From assembly GCA_947632385.1 (NCBI GenBank), contig CANRPD010000002.1:30803-94802 (forward strand): DNA of 64,000 nucleotides. The letters run 5' to 3'. Shown in pieces: positions 24,188 to 32,696 of this stretch. Position numbers and translations under genes: made by a program. This DNA comes from an uncultured Clostridia bacterium. Its GTDB lineage: Bacteria > Bacillota > Clostridia > Oscillospirales > Acutalibacteraceae. The notes beneath the pieces are model-generated. The model was not told where the DNA came from. It worked only from the letters and a program-made list of their open reading frames with translations, and made no database searches. How positions within the stretch are numbered: the first letter of the stretch is position 1; the number at the start of each line of letters is the position of its first letter.

Positions 24188-24850
24188 ATGGGACCGGGTC
24201 CGCGCATTACGGTGATCTGCGGCCACTATGGCTGCGGCAAGACCAATCTGGCGCTGAATCTGGCGCTGGAAGCAGCGCAGACCGGTGAGACGGTGACCCT
24301 GGCAGACCTGGACGTGGTCAATCCGTACTTTCGCTCCTCTGAATATGGCCCTCTGCTGGAGAGCCATGGGATCCGGCTCATTGCGCCGGTCTTTGCGGGA
24401 ACGACTTTGGATACGCCCACCCTGTCCGCCGCACTGTATTCCATTTTTGAGGACTCTGCCGGACGGGTGTGGATCGATGCCGGAGGGGACGATGTGGGAG
24501 CCACCGCACTGGGTGGACTGTCAGCAGGACTGAAAGCGGCAGGCTATGAGATGCTCTATGTCATCAACCGCTACCGGGTGCTCTCCCAGACCCCGGAGGA
24601 AGCAGCTTCCCTGTTGCGGGAGATCGAATCGGCTTCCCGGCTGAAGGCCACCGCGCTGGTCAACAATTCCAACCTGGGGGTGGAGACCCGCCGGGAGGCC
24701 CTGTTGGAGGCGCTCCCCTTTGCCCAGGAGACCGCCCGGCTGACCGGGCTGCCTCTGCTCTGGTCCACCGCCCCGGATTTCGTCGATCTGGGCGCGGATG
24801 CGGACCGGTTCAAAACGGTGCGAAGACTGGTCCGTTTCCCTTGGGAATGA
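24188..24850 (+). CDS. P-loop ATPase (ParA/MinD/CobQ type) linked to 2-oxoacid oxidoreductase genes
   Basis: Encodes 220 residues. A variant Walker A motif is seen in CGHYGCGKTNLALNLA (residues about 11-26), then a switch region TLADLDVVNPYFRSSEYG and a Walker B-like VWIDAGGDD. These are features of MinD/ParA/Mrp-like SIMIBI ATPases. It lies 46 bases upstream of the ferredoxin and the three oxidoreductase subunits and shares their promoter. Such a position suggests a role in assembling or loading the iron-sulfur enzyme, but this is inference; no experimental role is known to me. Confidence 0.75.
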   Translation: MGPGPRITVICGHYGCGKTNLALNLALEAAQTGETVTLADLDVVNPYFRSSEYGPLLESHGIRLIAPVFAGTTLDTPTLSAALYSIFEDSAGRVWIDAGGDDVGATALGGLSAGLKAAGYEMLYVINRYRVLSQTPEEAASLLREIESASRLKATALVNNSNLGVETRREALLEALPFAQETARLTGLPLLWSTAPDFVDLGADADRFKTVRRLVRFPWE

Positions 24851-24896
24851 TCCCGGGATAGGATGTTCGATTTTGGTCAAAAAGGAAGGAATGGAT

Positions 24897-25103
24897 ATGG
24901 CGAAGATCATTGTAGACGAGTTGGTTTGTAAGGGCTGCTCCATGTGTGTGCACGCCTGTCCGTTGGGGCTGATCGCCCTGGCTCAAGAGGTGCTCAACGC
25001 AAAGGGGTATCATCCTGCCCGGCTGATGGAGCCGGAAAAATGTGTGGGCTGCGCTGCCTGCGCCACCATGTGTCCGGATACCGCCATCACGGTGGAGCGC
25101 TGA
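24897..25103 (+). CDS. korD: 4Fe-4S ferredoxin-type delta subunit of 2-oxoacid:ferredoxin oxidoreductase
   Basis: Encodes 68 residues with two cluster motifs: CKGCSMCVHACPLG and CVGCAACATMCPD. It carries electrons within the oxidoreductase or passes them to ferredoxin. I chose the ATG at 24897 because AAGGAAGG sits 7 bases before it; the ATG at 24891 is too close. It is the first structural gene in the order delta-alpha-beta-gamma, typical for 2-oxoglutarate or branched-chain 2-oxoacid enzymes. Confidence 0.9.
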   Translation: MAKIIVDELVCKGCSMCVHACPLGLIALAQEVLNAKGYHPARLMEPEKCVGCAACATMCPDTAITVER

Positions 25104-25135
25104 GCCCCGGTCCAACACGAAAAGGAGTGGTAAAA

Positions 25136-26194
25136 ATGGCTGAAAAGGTTTTGATGAAGGGTAACGAGGCCCTGGCGGAGGCCGCCATTCGGGCGGGCTG
25201 CCACCATTTCTTCGGATATCCCATCACGCCCCAGACGGAGCTGGCGGCCTATATGGCCAAGCGGATGCCCCAGGTGGGGGGTACATATCTGCAGGCGGAG
25301 AGCGAGCTCGCCGCCGTCAACATGGTCCTGGGTGCGGCGTCCGCCGGCGTGCGCGCCATGACGTCCTCCTCCTCTCCTGGGGTGAGCCTCAAGGGCGAGG
25401 GTATCTCCTATATGGCCGGTTCCGATCTCCCCGCGCTGATCATCAATGTCCAACGGGGCGGCCCGGGCCTGGGGGGCATCCAGCCCTCTCAGGCGGATTA
25501 TTGGCAGGCCACCAAAGCCGGCGGCCACGGGGATTTCCAGGTGCTGGTGTTCGCGCCCTCCACGGTCCAGGAGATGGTGGATCTGGTCAGCGACGCCTTC
25601 GACACCGCAGACAAATACCGCATGCCCGCCATGATTTTGGCAGACGGCATGCTTGGCCAGATGATGGAGCCTGTGGTGCTGCCGGAGGTTGGGGAAAAGC
25701 GCCCGGTGGAAAAGCCCTGGGCGGCCAACGGCCATCAGGATCGGCGTTTCCACAATGTGATCAATTCCCTGTACCTGACGCCGGAAAAGCTGGAGGATCT
25801 GGTGCTGGCCCGATATGAGCGGTACAAAGTGATCGAGGCCACCGAACAGCGGGCCGAGGAGTACCTCACTGAGGATGCCGAGCTGGTGGTTGTGGCCTAT
25901 GGGGCCTCTGCCCGGGTGGCCCGCAGCGCGGTGAACAAGGCCCGGGAGCAGGGCAAAAAGGTGGGGCTCATCCGGCCCATCACCCTGTGGCCCTTCCCAA
26001 AGGATACCCTGAAGGCGGCTGCGGCCCATGTCCGGAAAATGCTCACGGTGGAAATGAGCATGGGTCAGATGGTTGACGACGTGCGTCTGGCGGTGGAATG
26101 CGCGATCCCGGTGGAGTTCTTTGGCCGCACGGGCGGGATCATTCCCACCCCTGCAGAAGTGCTGGGACAGATCGACCGGATGTTGACGGAATAA
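25136..26194 (+). CDS. korA: 2-oxoacid:ferredoxin oxidoreductase, alpha subunit
   Basis: Encodes 352 residues. It starts KVLMKGNEALAEAAIRAGCH with the family signature FFGYPITPQTELAAYMA, the thiamine-enzyme pyrimidine domain. ESELAAVNMVLGAASAGVRA carries the conserved glutamate that helps activate thiamine diphosphate in the beta subunit. The C-terminal transketolase-like domain includes GLIRPITLWPFP. The complex oxidatively decarboxylates a 2-oxoacid to acyl-CoA, reducing ferredoxin. KorA (2-oxoglutarate) and VorB (branched-chain) cannot be separated by eye. AGGAGTGG precedes the ATG. Confidence 0.9.
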   Translation: MAEKVLMKGNEALAEAAIRAGCHHFFGYPITPQTELAAYMAKRMPQVGGTYLQAESELAAVNMVLGAASAGVRAMTSSSSPGVSLKGEGISYMAGSDLPALIINVQRGGPGLGGIQPSQADYWQATKAGGHGDFQVLVFAPSTVQEMVDLVSDAFDTADKYRMPAMILADGMLGQMMEPVVLPEVGEKRPVEKPWAANGHQDRRFHNVINSLYLTPEKLEDLVLARYERYKVIEATEQRAEEYLTEDAELVVVAYGASARVARSAVNKAREQGKKVGLIRPITLWPFPKDTLKAAAAHVRKMLTVEMSMGQMVDDVRLAVECAIPVEFFGRTGGIIPTPAEVLGQIDRMLTE

Positions 26195-26257
26195 ATGGCA
26201 ATATAAGGCCCAAAACGGCCCGCTGGCGGCCGTGTATGGGACAGAAAGGAACTCCCT

Positions 26258-27010
26258 ATGGCGATTGTATTTCAAAAACCCCATGCCCTCACAGACGCCC
26301 CCCTGCACTACTGCCCGGGCTGCACCCACGGCATCGTGCACCGCCTGGTGGCCCAGGCTTTGGATGAGCTGGGCATCGAGGGCCGTACCGTCGGGGTGGC
26401 CTCGGTGGGCTGCTCCGTCATGAGTTACGATTATTTTGCCTGCGATATGGTGGAGGCTCCCCACGGCCGTGCCCAGGCGGTTGCCACCGGCCTCAAGCGG
26501 GCCCTGCCCGACCGCGTGATCTTCACCTATCAGGGCGACGGCGATCTGGCGGCCATCGGGACCGCGGAGACCGTGCATGCCGCCACCCGCGGAGAAAACA
26601 TCACCGTGATCTTCATCAACAACGCCATTTACGGCATGACCGGCGGGCAAATGGCCCCCACCTCGCTGCCGGGGCAGGTCACCCAGACCACCCCCTACGG
26701 CCGGGATACCAACACCGCCGGCTACCCGGTCCGGGTGTGCGAGCTGCTCTCCACCCTGGACGGCGTGGCCTTTGCCCAGCGGGTCACGGTGGACAGTGTG
26801 AAAAACGTGAACATCGTCTGCCAGGCCATCAAAAAGGCCTTCCAGAACCAGCTGGACGGCAAGGGCTACTCCATCGTGGAGGTCCTGTCCACCTGTCCCA
26901 CCAACTGGGGCCTGTCCCCGGTGGAAGCGCTGGACTGGCTGCGGGACAACATGCTGCCGTACTACCCCCTCGGGGTGTACAAAGACGTAGAAGGTGGTGT
27001 CAAGAAATGA
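26258..27010 (+). CDS. korB: 2-oxoacid:ferredoxin oxidoreductase, beta subunit (thiamine diphosphate-binding)
   Basis: Encodes 250 residues. HYCPGCTHGIVHRLV carries the N-terminal CPGC motif of this family. The thiamine diphosphate-binding motif runs from YQGDGDLAAIGTAET to NAIYGMTGGQMAPTS, including GDGD and the NN/N Mg-binding side chain. The C-terminal CPTNWGLSP is typical of KorB/VorA-like subunits. It lacks its own 4Fe-4S ferredoxin domain, consistent with the separate delta subunit. It overlaps the gamma-subunit gene by 4 bases. Confidence 0.92.
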   Translation: MAIVFQKPHALTDAPLHYCPGCTHGIVHRLVAQALDELGIEGRTVGVASVGCSVMSYDYFACDMVEAPHGRAQAVATGLKRALPDRVIFTYQGDGDLAAIGTAETVHAATRGENITVIFINNAIYGMTGGQMAPTSLPGQVTQTTPYGRDTNTAGYPVRVCELLSTLDGVAFAQRVTVDSVKNVNIVCQAIKKAFQNQLDGKGYSIVEVLSTCPTNWGLSPVEALDWLRDNMLPYYPLGVYKDVEGGVKK

Positions 27011-27561
27011 AGGACCTGAATATCGTCTTCGCAGGCTTTGGCGGACAGGGCGTGCTGTTTGCCGGCAAGGTCACCGCCTATGCTGGTCTGCTGGCCGGGA
27101 AGGAGCTCTCCTGGCTGCCGTCCTACGGCCCGGAGATGCGCGGCGGCACGGCCAACTGCAGCGTCTGTATCTCCGATGAGCCCATCGGTTCGCCGCTGGT
27201 CACTGCGCCCAACGTGCTGGTGGCCATGAACCTGCCTTCCCTGGATAAATTCATTTCTGCCGTGGAGCCAGGCGGCCTCGTGCTCATCGACAGCACGCTC
27301 ATCGACAAACAGGTGGACCGCACGGACCTCTCGGTGTTTGAACTGCCCGCCACCGCATTGGCGGAGGAACAGGGCCTGCGGGGCCTGTCCAACATGATCC
27401 TGGTGGGCAAGCTGTTCCAGCAGGCCTGCATCGGCAGTGCCCCCACGGCCTTCTGCACCGAAGAGATCCTGGACCAGGCCATGCAGAAGTGCATCCCTGC
27501 CCGGCGCGCCGCCATGCTGGACCTCAACCGCAAGGCCGTCTCCCTGGGCGCGCACCTGTGA
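27007..27561 (+). CDS. korC: 2-oxoacid:ferredoxin oxidoreductase, gamma subunit
   Basis: Encodes 184 residues. The glycine-rich N-terminus NIVFAGFGGQGVLFAGK and SWLPSYGPEMRGGTANCSV are hallmarks of the gamma subunit, which contributes to the CoA-binding side of the enzyme. The start overlaps the korB stop (ATGA), showing translational coupling. It completes the korDABC set. The next gene, thyX, is only 25 bases away and may share the transcript. Confidence 0.92.
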   Translation: MKDLNIVFAGFGGQGVLFAGKVTAYAGLLAGKELSWLPSYGPEMRGGTANCSVCISDEPIGSPLVTAPNVLVAMNLPSLDKFISAVEPGGLVLIDSTLIDKQVDRTDLSVFELPATALAEEQGLRGLSNMILVGKLFQQACIGSAPTAFCTEEILDQAMQKCIPARRAAMLDLNRKAVSLGAHL

Positions 27562-27586
27562 CCGCAAAACCACTGGAGGGACTTCC

Positions 27587-28345
27587 ATGAACGTCAAATT
27601 GATCACCTACACGCCCGACCCGGAAAAGACCGTGGCCTGCGCTGCCAAGCTGTGCTATGCCGCCTCCGATATCGATACCCTCTATGACGGCCTCACTCCG
27701 GAGAAGGTCTCCGCCTTTCTGGACCACCTGAACGCGATGGGCCATGAAAGCCCCATCGAGCACGCCAGCTTCACTTTCGGGATCGAGGGCGTTTCCCGTT
27801 CCCTGCTGGCCCAGATCACCCGGCACCGCATCGCTTCCTTCTCCGTCCAGAGCCAGCGGTATGTCCGGGAGGACTCCTTCGAGTACGTCCTGCCTCCGGA
27901 GATCGAAGCAATCCCCGCCGCAAAGGCGGAGTTTATCGCCGCTATGGAGGAGGACGCCCGGCACTACGAGCGCCTGGCAGAGCTCCTCAAGGAAAATCAC
28001 GTGAAAGAGCTGATGGACGCCGGAGAGGATGAAAAGTCCGCCCGGCGCAAGGCGGAGAAGATGTCCATCGAGGATGCCCGCTTCGTTCTGCCCAACGCCT
28101 GCACCACCAAAATGATCGTCACCATGAACGCCCGCTCCCTGATGAATTTCTTCTCTCTGCGCTGCTGCAACCGCGCCCAGTGGGAGATCCGCGAGCTGGC
28201 CACCCGCATGCTCCGTCTCGTCCGGGAGGTGGCGCCCCATCTGTTCCAGAACGCTGGCCCTGGCTGTGTGCGGGGCGCCTGCCCGGAGGGCGGTATGTCC
28301 TGCGGAAAGGCGGCGGAGATCCGGGCCCAATTTCAAAACCTCTAA
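27587..28345 (+). CDS. thyX: FAD-dependent thymidylate synthase
   Basis: Encodes 252 residues. The ThyX signature RHR-x7-S is present as RHRIASFSVQS (79-89), followed by QRYVRE. The C-terminal NARSLMNFFSLRCCNRAQWEIR supplies further FAD/dUMP contacts. It methylates dUMP to dTMP using methylene-tetrahydrofolate and FADH2. A thymidylate kinase gene follows 12 bases later, so two successive steps of dTTP synthesis are linked. GGAGGG precedes the ATG. The tail has extra Cys residues (CVRGACPEGGMSC), common in clostridial ThyX. Confidence 0.95.
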   Translation: MNVKLITYTPDPEKTVACAAKLCYAASDIDTLYDGLTPEKVSAFLDHLNAMGHESPIEHASFTFGIEGVSRSLLAQITRHRIASFSVQSQRYVREDSFEYVLPPEIEAIPAAKAEFIAAMEEDARHYERLAELLKENHVKELMDAGEDEKSARRKAEKMSIEDARFVLPNACTTKMIVTMNARSLMNFFSLRCCNRAQWEIRELATRMLRLVREVAPHLFQNAGPGCVRGACPEGGMSCGKAAEIRAQFQNL

Positions 28346-28357
28346 GGAGGGCTTTCT

Positions 28358-29008
28358 GTGAGCTTGATCGTTCTGGAAGGGCTGGACGCGGCAGGGAAGG
28401 GGACCCAGTCCCAGCTGCTGACGGAGTATTTGGCGGCCCGGGGCCGGGCGGTGCGGAAGATCTGCTTTCCCGATTATGATTCGCCCTCCTCGTCGCTGGT
28501 GAAAATGTATCTGGCCGGGGAATTCGGCACGTCTCCGGATGAGGTGAATCCCTATGCCGCGGCGGCGTTTTACGCGGTGGACCGCTTCGCAAGCTACCAG
28601 AAGGACTGGAAAAAGGATTACCGGAACGGCGTGACGATTTTGGCGGACCGGTATGTGACGGCCAACCAGATCTTCCAGCTGGAGAAACTGCCCCGGGAGC
28701 AGTGGGAGGATTTCCTCCTGTGGGTGGAGGATTTTGAATACGGCAAGCTGGGCCTGCCCCGCCCCGCCCGGGTGATCTTCTTGGATATGCCGGTGGAGGT
28801 CTCCCAGAAGCTGCTGCTCAAGCGGTATCACGGGGACGAAAACCAAAAGGATATCCACGAGAGCGACCGGGCTTTTTTAGAGCGCTGCGCGGTATGCGCC
28901 CGCTTTGCCGCCCAACAGCTGGGCTGGCAGGTCGTCCCCTGTGCTCAGGCAGGCGAGCCGCTTCCTGTCGAAGAGATCCACCGGCGGGTGCTGGCTGCTT
29001 TGGCGTAA
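28358..29008 (+). CDS. tmk: Thymidylate kinase
   Basis: Encodes 216 residues from a GTG start with AAGGAGGGC ahead of it. The P-loop is GLDAAGKGTQ (8-17). ADRYVTANQIFQLEKL includes the DRY-type motif, and RPARVIFLDMPVEVS precedes the lid. It phosphorylates dTMP to dTDP. The P-loop lysine-glycine arrangement differs slightly from the usual GxDGxGKTT, with Ala and Gly in place of Gly and Thr, as in some clostridial Tmk-like kinases. Its placement directly after thyX supports the call. Confidence 0.88.
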   Translation: MSLIVLEGLDAAGKGTQSQLLTEYLAARGRAVRKICFPDYDSPSSSLVKMYLAGEFGTSPDEVNPYAAAAFYAVDRFASYQKDWKKDYRNGVTILADRYVTANQIFQLEKLPREQWEDFLLWVEDFEYGKLGLPRPARVIFLDMPVEVSQKLLLKRYHGDENQKDIHESDRAFLERCAVCARFAAQQLGWQVVPCAQAGEPLPVEEIHRRVLAALA

Positions 29009-29056
29009 AGGCCCTGCAGTTCGGACTAAAACCTCTCAAGAAAGGAAATACTGACT

Positions 29057-29605
29057 ATGATTGCCATTCTGTTTGCCCCCGGTTTTGAAGAAGTAGAGGC
29101 CATTGCCCCGGTGGATATCCTCCGGAGGGCCGGGCTGGAGGTCCGCATCGTGGGCGTGGGCGAGGAAGAGATCCCCGGCTCCCATGGGATCACGGTGCGG
29201 GCAGATCTCCCGGTGGAGGCCGTGGATCCCGACGCATGCGAAGCCCTGGTCCTGCCCGGCGGAAAGGTGGGCACCGAGAACCTGGAGGCGTCCCCGGCTG
29301 TCCAGCGGCTCATCGACATCTTCGCCGCCCGGGGAAAGCTCATCGCCGCCATCTGTGCCGCCCCCTCCATCCTGGCTCACAAGGGCCTGCTGCGTGGCCG
29401 CACCGCCACCAGCTATCCATCCTTCCAGCACGCCCTGGTGGAGGGCGGCGCCCAGCTCACCCAGGAGCCCGTGGTGCTGGACGGTCCGTTCCTCACCGCG
29501 AAGGGCATGGGCGTGGCCACGCAGTTTGGCCTGAAGCTGGCCGCACTGCTCACCGATCCTCAGACCGCCGATGGGATCCGCGATTCCATCCAGTGGCAGG
29601 ACTGA
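29057..29605 (+). CDS. DJ-1/PfpI family protein
   Basis: Encodes 182 residues. The opening AILFAPGFEEVEAIAPVDIL holds the conserved glutamate. The nucleophile elbow is AAICAAPSILAHKGLLRG, with Cys in the AICAAP motif. ATSYPSFQHAL and LDGPFLTAKGMGVATQFGL complete the DJ-1 fold. Members act as glyoxalase III, deglycase-like or redox-stress proteins; which of these applies is not clear. AAAGGAAATACTG precedes the ATG. It lies between tmk and mltG with short gaps. Confidence 0.9.
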   Translation: MIAILFAPGFEEVEAIAPVDILRRAGLEVRIVGVGEEEIPGSHGITVRADLPVEAVDPDACEALVLPGGKVGTENLEASPAVQRLIDIFAARGKLIAAICAAPSILAHKGLLRGRTATSYPSFQHALVEGGAQLTQEPVVLDGPFLTAKGMGVATQFGLKLAALLTDPQTADGIRDSIQWQD

Positions 29606-29654
29606 TCCCAACCCATAGTCAGACCGCGGCTTTCGGGCCGGAAAGGAGTTCAAC

Positions 29655-30977
29655 ATGAGCGCATACAACGATCCCGGCGGGAGAGATCCCCGTTCCGGAC
29701 AGCCCTCTGGGCAGCCCAAAGGCCCAGAAGGCGGCCGGGAGGGGTTCAAGCTGACCATCGACGAGCGGGACCTGATGACTGGCAGCTACGATCCCGCCCC
29801 CCTGCGCAGCGCGTCCGATCCCTATCCCGCCACGCCCTACAGCCGTACCGAGGCCTATACCTCCGAAGCGGACCGCCGCCGGGAGAAAAAGGCAGCGCGC
29901 CAGCGCAACCGTCTCAAGGCCCGCAAGAACAAGCGGGTGTTCCAGCTGGTCTGGCTGTGCATGGTGCTCCTGCTCTCCTTCACGCTGGCCTCCTATCTCA
30001 TCACCGGCGCGGACGATTTCCTGGGAAAGGGCCGCACCACCGGTTCCACGAAGGTCACGGTGCCGGAGAGCCCCACCGAGGAGGAGATCGCACAGCTGTT
30101 GTATGACTGCGGCGCCATCCGTAAGACGGAGTTCTTTACCCTGTACTGCAAGATCACCTCCGACGCCAAAGAGTTCCAGCCCGGCACCTACCAGCTGAGC
30201 ACCGATATGGACTACCAGGACATCATCACCACCCTGGAGGGCGGCAACGATGACCGGGAGATCGTCACCGTCACCTTCCCGGAGGGCATCAACACCCTGG
30301 AGGCCGCCGCGCTGCTGGAGGAAAACGAGGTCTGCACCGCCCAGGAGTTCCTGGACGCGGTGAATTCCGGCGAATTCGGAAAATACGACATGATCGGCGA
30401 GCTGACCGACCTGTCCGACCGCTACTTTGACCTAGAGGGCTACCTGTTCCCCGACACCTACGATTTCTACAAGGACGAGGAGCTGGAATCCGTGGTGGGC
30501 AAGCTGCTCAACAACTTCCAGGTGAAGATGTCCGACTCCATGACCGCCATGATCCAATCCTCGGGCATGACCCTGGACCAGGTCATCACCCTGGCCTCCA
30601 TCATCCAGGCGGAGGCCGCCACCCAGGCGGACATGTTCGATGTCTCCTCTGTCCTGCACAACCGCCTGAATTACGGCGCAGACTACGGCATCTACGGCCT
30701 GGCCTGCGACTCCACCACCTTCTATCCCTATCGGGACGAGGCGTCCATCCCGGCTGCGGGGGCCCTGCAGTACGGCGCCTACGACACCTACCAGATCGAA
30801 GGCCTGCCTCCCGGACCCATCTGCAATCCCGGCATCGCGGCCATCCGCGCCGCCCTGCGTCCCAGCGACAGCGACAACCTCTACTTCTGCCACGACGCGG
30901 ACGGAAACGCCTATTACGCTACCAACGAAGAGGATCACTATGCCAATCTGATCCTGGCCGGGCTGGTGGAAGAATGA
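29655..30977 (+). CDS. mltG: Endolytic murein transglycosylase MltG (YceG-like)
   Basis: Encodes 440 residues. A basic cytoplasmic tail of about 95 residues precedes one membrane segment (about 96-115). Next comes a LysM-like subdomain (YQLSTDMDYQDIITTLEGG) and the catalytic domain (FPDTYDFYKD; ITLASIIQAEAATQADM; LHNRL; PGPICNPGIAAIRAAL). It cuts nascent peptidoglycan strands and so sets glycan length. The catalytic signature reads LASIIQAEA, with the second acidic position kept. The gene overlaps the U32 gene by 4 bases, a frequent pairing in Firmicutes. Confidence 0.93.
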   Translation: MSAYNDPGGRDPRSGQPSGQPKGPEGGREGFKLTIDERDLMTGSYDPAPLRSASDPYPATPYSRTEAYTSEADRRREKKAARQRNRLKARKNKRVFQLVWLCMVLLLSFTLASYLITGADDFLGKGRTTGSTKVTVPESPTEEEIAQLLYDCGAIRKTEFFTLYCKITSDAKEFQPGTYQLSTDMDYQDIITTLEGGNDDREIVTVTFPEGINTLEAAALLEENEVCTAQEFLDAVNSGEFGKYDMIGELTDLSDRYFDLEGYLFPDTYDFYKDEELESVVGKLLNNFQVKMSDSMTAMIQSSGMTLDQVITLASIIQAEAATQADMFDVSSVLHNRLNYGADYGIYGLACDSTTFYPYRDEASIPAAGALQYGAYDTYQIEGLPPGPICNPGIAAIRAALRPSDSDNLYFCHDADGNAYYATNEEDHYANLILAGLVEE

Positions 30978-32203
30978 CCGCCCTGGAACGCCTGCCCCGC
31001 CCGGAGCTGCTTTCTCCCGCGGGAGATATGGAACGGCTGCGGGCGGCCGTGGCCTTTGGCGCCGACGCGGTATATCTCTCCGGCAAGAGCTTCGGGATGC
31101 GTTCCGCTCCCGCCAATTTCGGCCCGGAGGAGCTTCGGGAGGCCGTGGAGTATTGCCACCGCCGGGGCGTCAAGGTCTACGTGGCCTGCAATACCTTGCC
31201 CCGCAATGAAGAGCTCACCGTTCTGCCGGATTTTCTCCGGCAGTGCGCCGCCGCCGGGGCGGATGCCTTCATCGTCTCGGACCTGGGCGTGCTGTCCCTG
31301 TGCAAAAAATATGCGCCCCATGTGGCGCTGCACATCTCCACTCAGACCGGCATCGTGAACTATGCCGCCGCCCGGACCTGTGCGGAGCTGGGCGCCCAGC
31401 GGGTCATCCTGGCCCGGGAAGTGCCCCTGGGGGAGATCCGCGGCATCCGTGCCAACACCCCGGAAAGCCTCACCCTGGAGGCCTTTGTCCACGGGGCCAT
31501 GTGCGTGTCCTTTTCCGGCCGCTGTCTCCTGTCCAATTACATGACTGGCCGGGACTCCAACCGGGGCGAATGTGCCCAGCCCTGCCGTTGGGAGTACACC
31601 CTCATCGAAAAAGAGCGTCCCGACCGTGCCTTCACCCTGCTGCAGGAGGAAAAGGGCGCTTACGTGTTCAATTCCAATGACCTGTGCATGATCTCCCATC
31701 TGCCCGCCCTGATCCGGGCCGGTGTGGGTTCCTTCAAGATCGAGGGACGGGCAAAATCCGCCTACTACGTGGCCACTGTCACCGCCGCCTACCGCCGTGC
31801 CATCGACTTCTTTCTGGAGCACCCGGACGACCCCCTGCCGGAGGACATCCTGGCAGAGACCGAAAAGATCAGCCATCGGGCGTATTCCACCGGGTTCTAC
31901 TTTGGCGGCGAGCCCGGTCAGACCACCGACCGCAGCCAGTACACCCGCAAGTACGAGCTGGCGGCCATTGCCCAGGGGAGAGAGGGCGGATATGTCCGGC
32001 TCACCCAGCGCAACCGTTTCTTTCAGGGGGACACCGTGGACGTGCTCCAGCCCGGTATGCCGCCCTTTACCGCCCCGTTGGAGCATCTTTTCGATCAGGA
32101 TCTCTCGCCCATTTCCTCTGCGCCTCACGCCGAGATGACCGTCCTCTGGAAAACAGACGCGCCCGTACAACCCGGCGCATTTTTGCGGATCTGCCGGTCC
32201 TGA
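30974..32203 (+). CDS. U32 family peptidase / tRNA- or rRNA-hydroxylation-type protein
   Basis: Encodes 409 residues. The N-terminal TIM-barrel part (ELLSPAGDMERLRAAVAFGA, then DAVYLSGKSFGMRS) is typical of the U32 family. The family signature lies in EAFVHGAMCVSFSGRCLLSN, followed by SNRGECAQPCRWEY, giving four cysteines that probably bind an iron-sulfur cluster. Despite the peptidase name, relatives TrhP and RlhA make 5-hydroxyuridine or 5-hydroxycytidine in RNA; that is the more likely role. A terminator hairpin follows the stop. Confidence 0.88.
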   Translation: MTALERLPRPELLSPAGDMERLRAAVAFGADAVYLSGKSFGMRSAPANFGPEELREAVEYCHRRGVKVYVACNTLPRNEELTVLPDFLRQCAAAGADAFIVSDLGVLSLCKKYAPHVALHISTQTGIVNYAAARTCAELGAQRVILAREVPLGEIRGIRANTPESLTLEAFVHGAMCVSFSGRCLLSNYMTGRDSNRGECAQPCRWEYTLIEKERPDRAFTLLQEEKGAYVFNSNDLCMISHLPALIRAGVGSFKIEGRAKSAYYVATVTAAYRRAIDFFLEHPDDPLPEDILAETEKISHRAYSTGFYFGGEPGQTTDRSQYTRKYELAAIAQGREGGYVRLTQRNRFFQGDTVDVLQPGMPPFTAPLEHLFDQDLSPISSAPHAEMTVLWKTDAPVQPGAFLRICRS

Positions 32204-32231
32204 GCGGGGAGATAGCTCTCGGCCTCAACAA

Positions 32232-32270
32232 AAACCGGTACCCTCTCATCGGGGGTACCGGTTTCATTTT
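32232..32270 (+). terminator. Intrinsic terminator of the mltG-U32 unit
   Basis: A 12-bp perfect stem (AAACCGGTACCC/GGGTACCGGTTT) with a 9-base loop is followed by CATTTT. Confidence 0.8.
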
Positions 32271-32274
32271 CCTC

Positions 32275-32312
32275 AAGCACAAAAACGCACCCCAAACCGG
32301 GATGCGTTTTTT
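32275..32312 (-). terminator. Intrinsic terminator of tRNA-Gly
   Basis: On the minus strand, AAAAAACGCAtccc pairs with a downstream TGCGTTTTTG. The stem lies immediately after the tRNA 3' end. Confidence 0.75.
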
Positions 32313-32314
32313 GG

Positions 32315-32387
32315 AGCGGACGACGAGGATCGAACTCGCTACCTCCACCTTGGCAAGGTGGCGCTCTACCAGATGAGCTACGCCCGC
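32315..32387 (-). tRNA. tRNA-Gly (GCC)
   Basis: A full cloverleaf on the minus strand. Acceptor GCGGGCG pairs with CGTCCGC (one G-U). The anticodon stem is CCACC/GGTGG with loop TTGCCAA, giving anticodon GCC. The T-loop is TTCGATC. CCA is not encoded. It has its own consensus-like promoter and terminator and stands at the left edge of repeat island B. Confidence 0.96.
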
Positions 32388-32407
32388 ACTTTTCGGCGAC
32401 AAGAGAC

Positions 32408-32436
32408 AGTATACCTGATTTGCCCCCGTTTGTCAA
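32408..32436 (-). promoter_or_regulatory. Sigma-A promoter for tRNA-Gly
   Basis: Minus strand: TTGACA, 17-bp spacer, TATACT, 20 bases before the tRNA. Confidence 0.88.
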
Positions 32437-32613
32437 CAGGAAAATGAAAAAAAGTCCGTGGCCCCGGTCCGTGGCCGGACTGGCCTGTGTCGCGGCCCCT
32501 GCCGGGGCAGGGCAAGTCGCGCCTCGCGCGTTCCGCGCTGACGCTTGCTGGACGAAAATGGGTCGTCGCGCCCTCTAGCCTGCAAAACCGGCCAGTGGCC
32601 CCACCCGCCGCCC

Positions 32614-32696
32614 CCGTCTCGCCGCCTGCGCCACTCGGCGCAGGCGCTTTTGCTTCGCAAAAGGGGGTGTTCCTTCAGAACACCCTCGCGAGACGG
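32614..32696 (+). repeat. Four-way-junction (cloverleaf) element, copy B1
   Basis: 83 nt. The closing stem CCGTCTCGC (32614-32622) pairs with GCGAGACGG (32688-32696). Hairpin 1 is longer than in the other copies but perfectly paired (CGCCTGCGCC/GGCGCAGGCG, 32623-32646). Hairpin 2 is CTTTTGC/GCAAAAG with loop TTC. Hairpin 3 is shorter (GGGGGTGTTC/GAACACCCTC, one G-U). Total length still equals copies A1 and A2. Confidence 0.8.
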
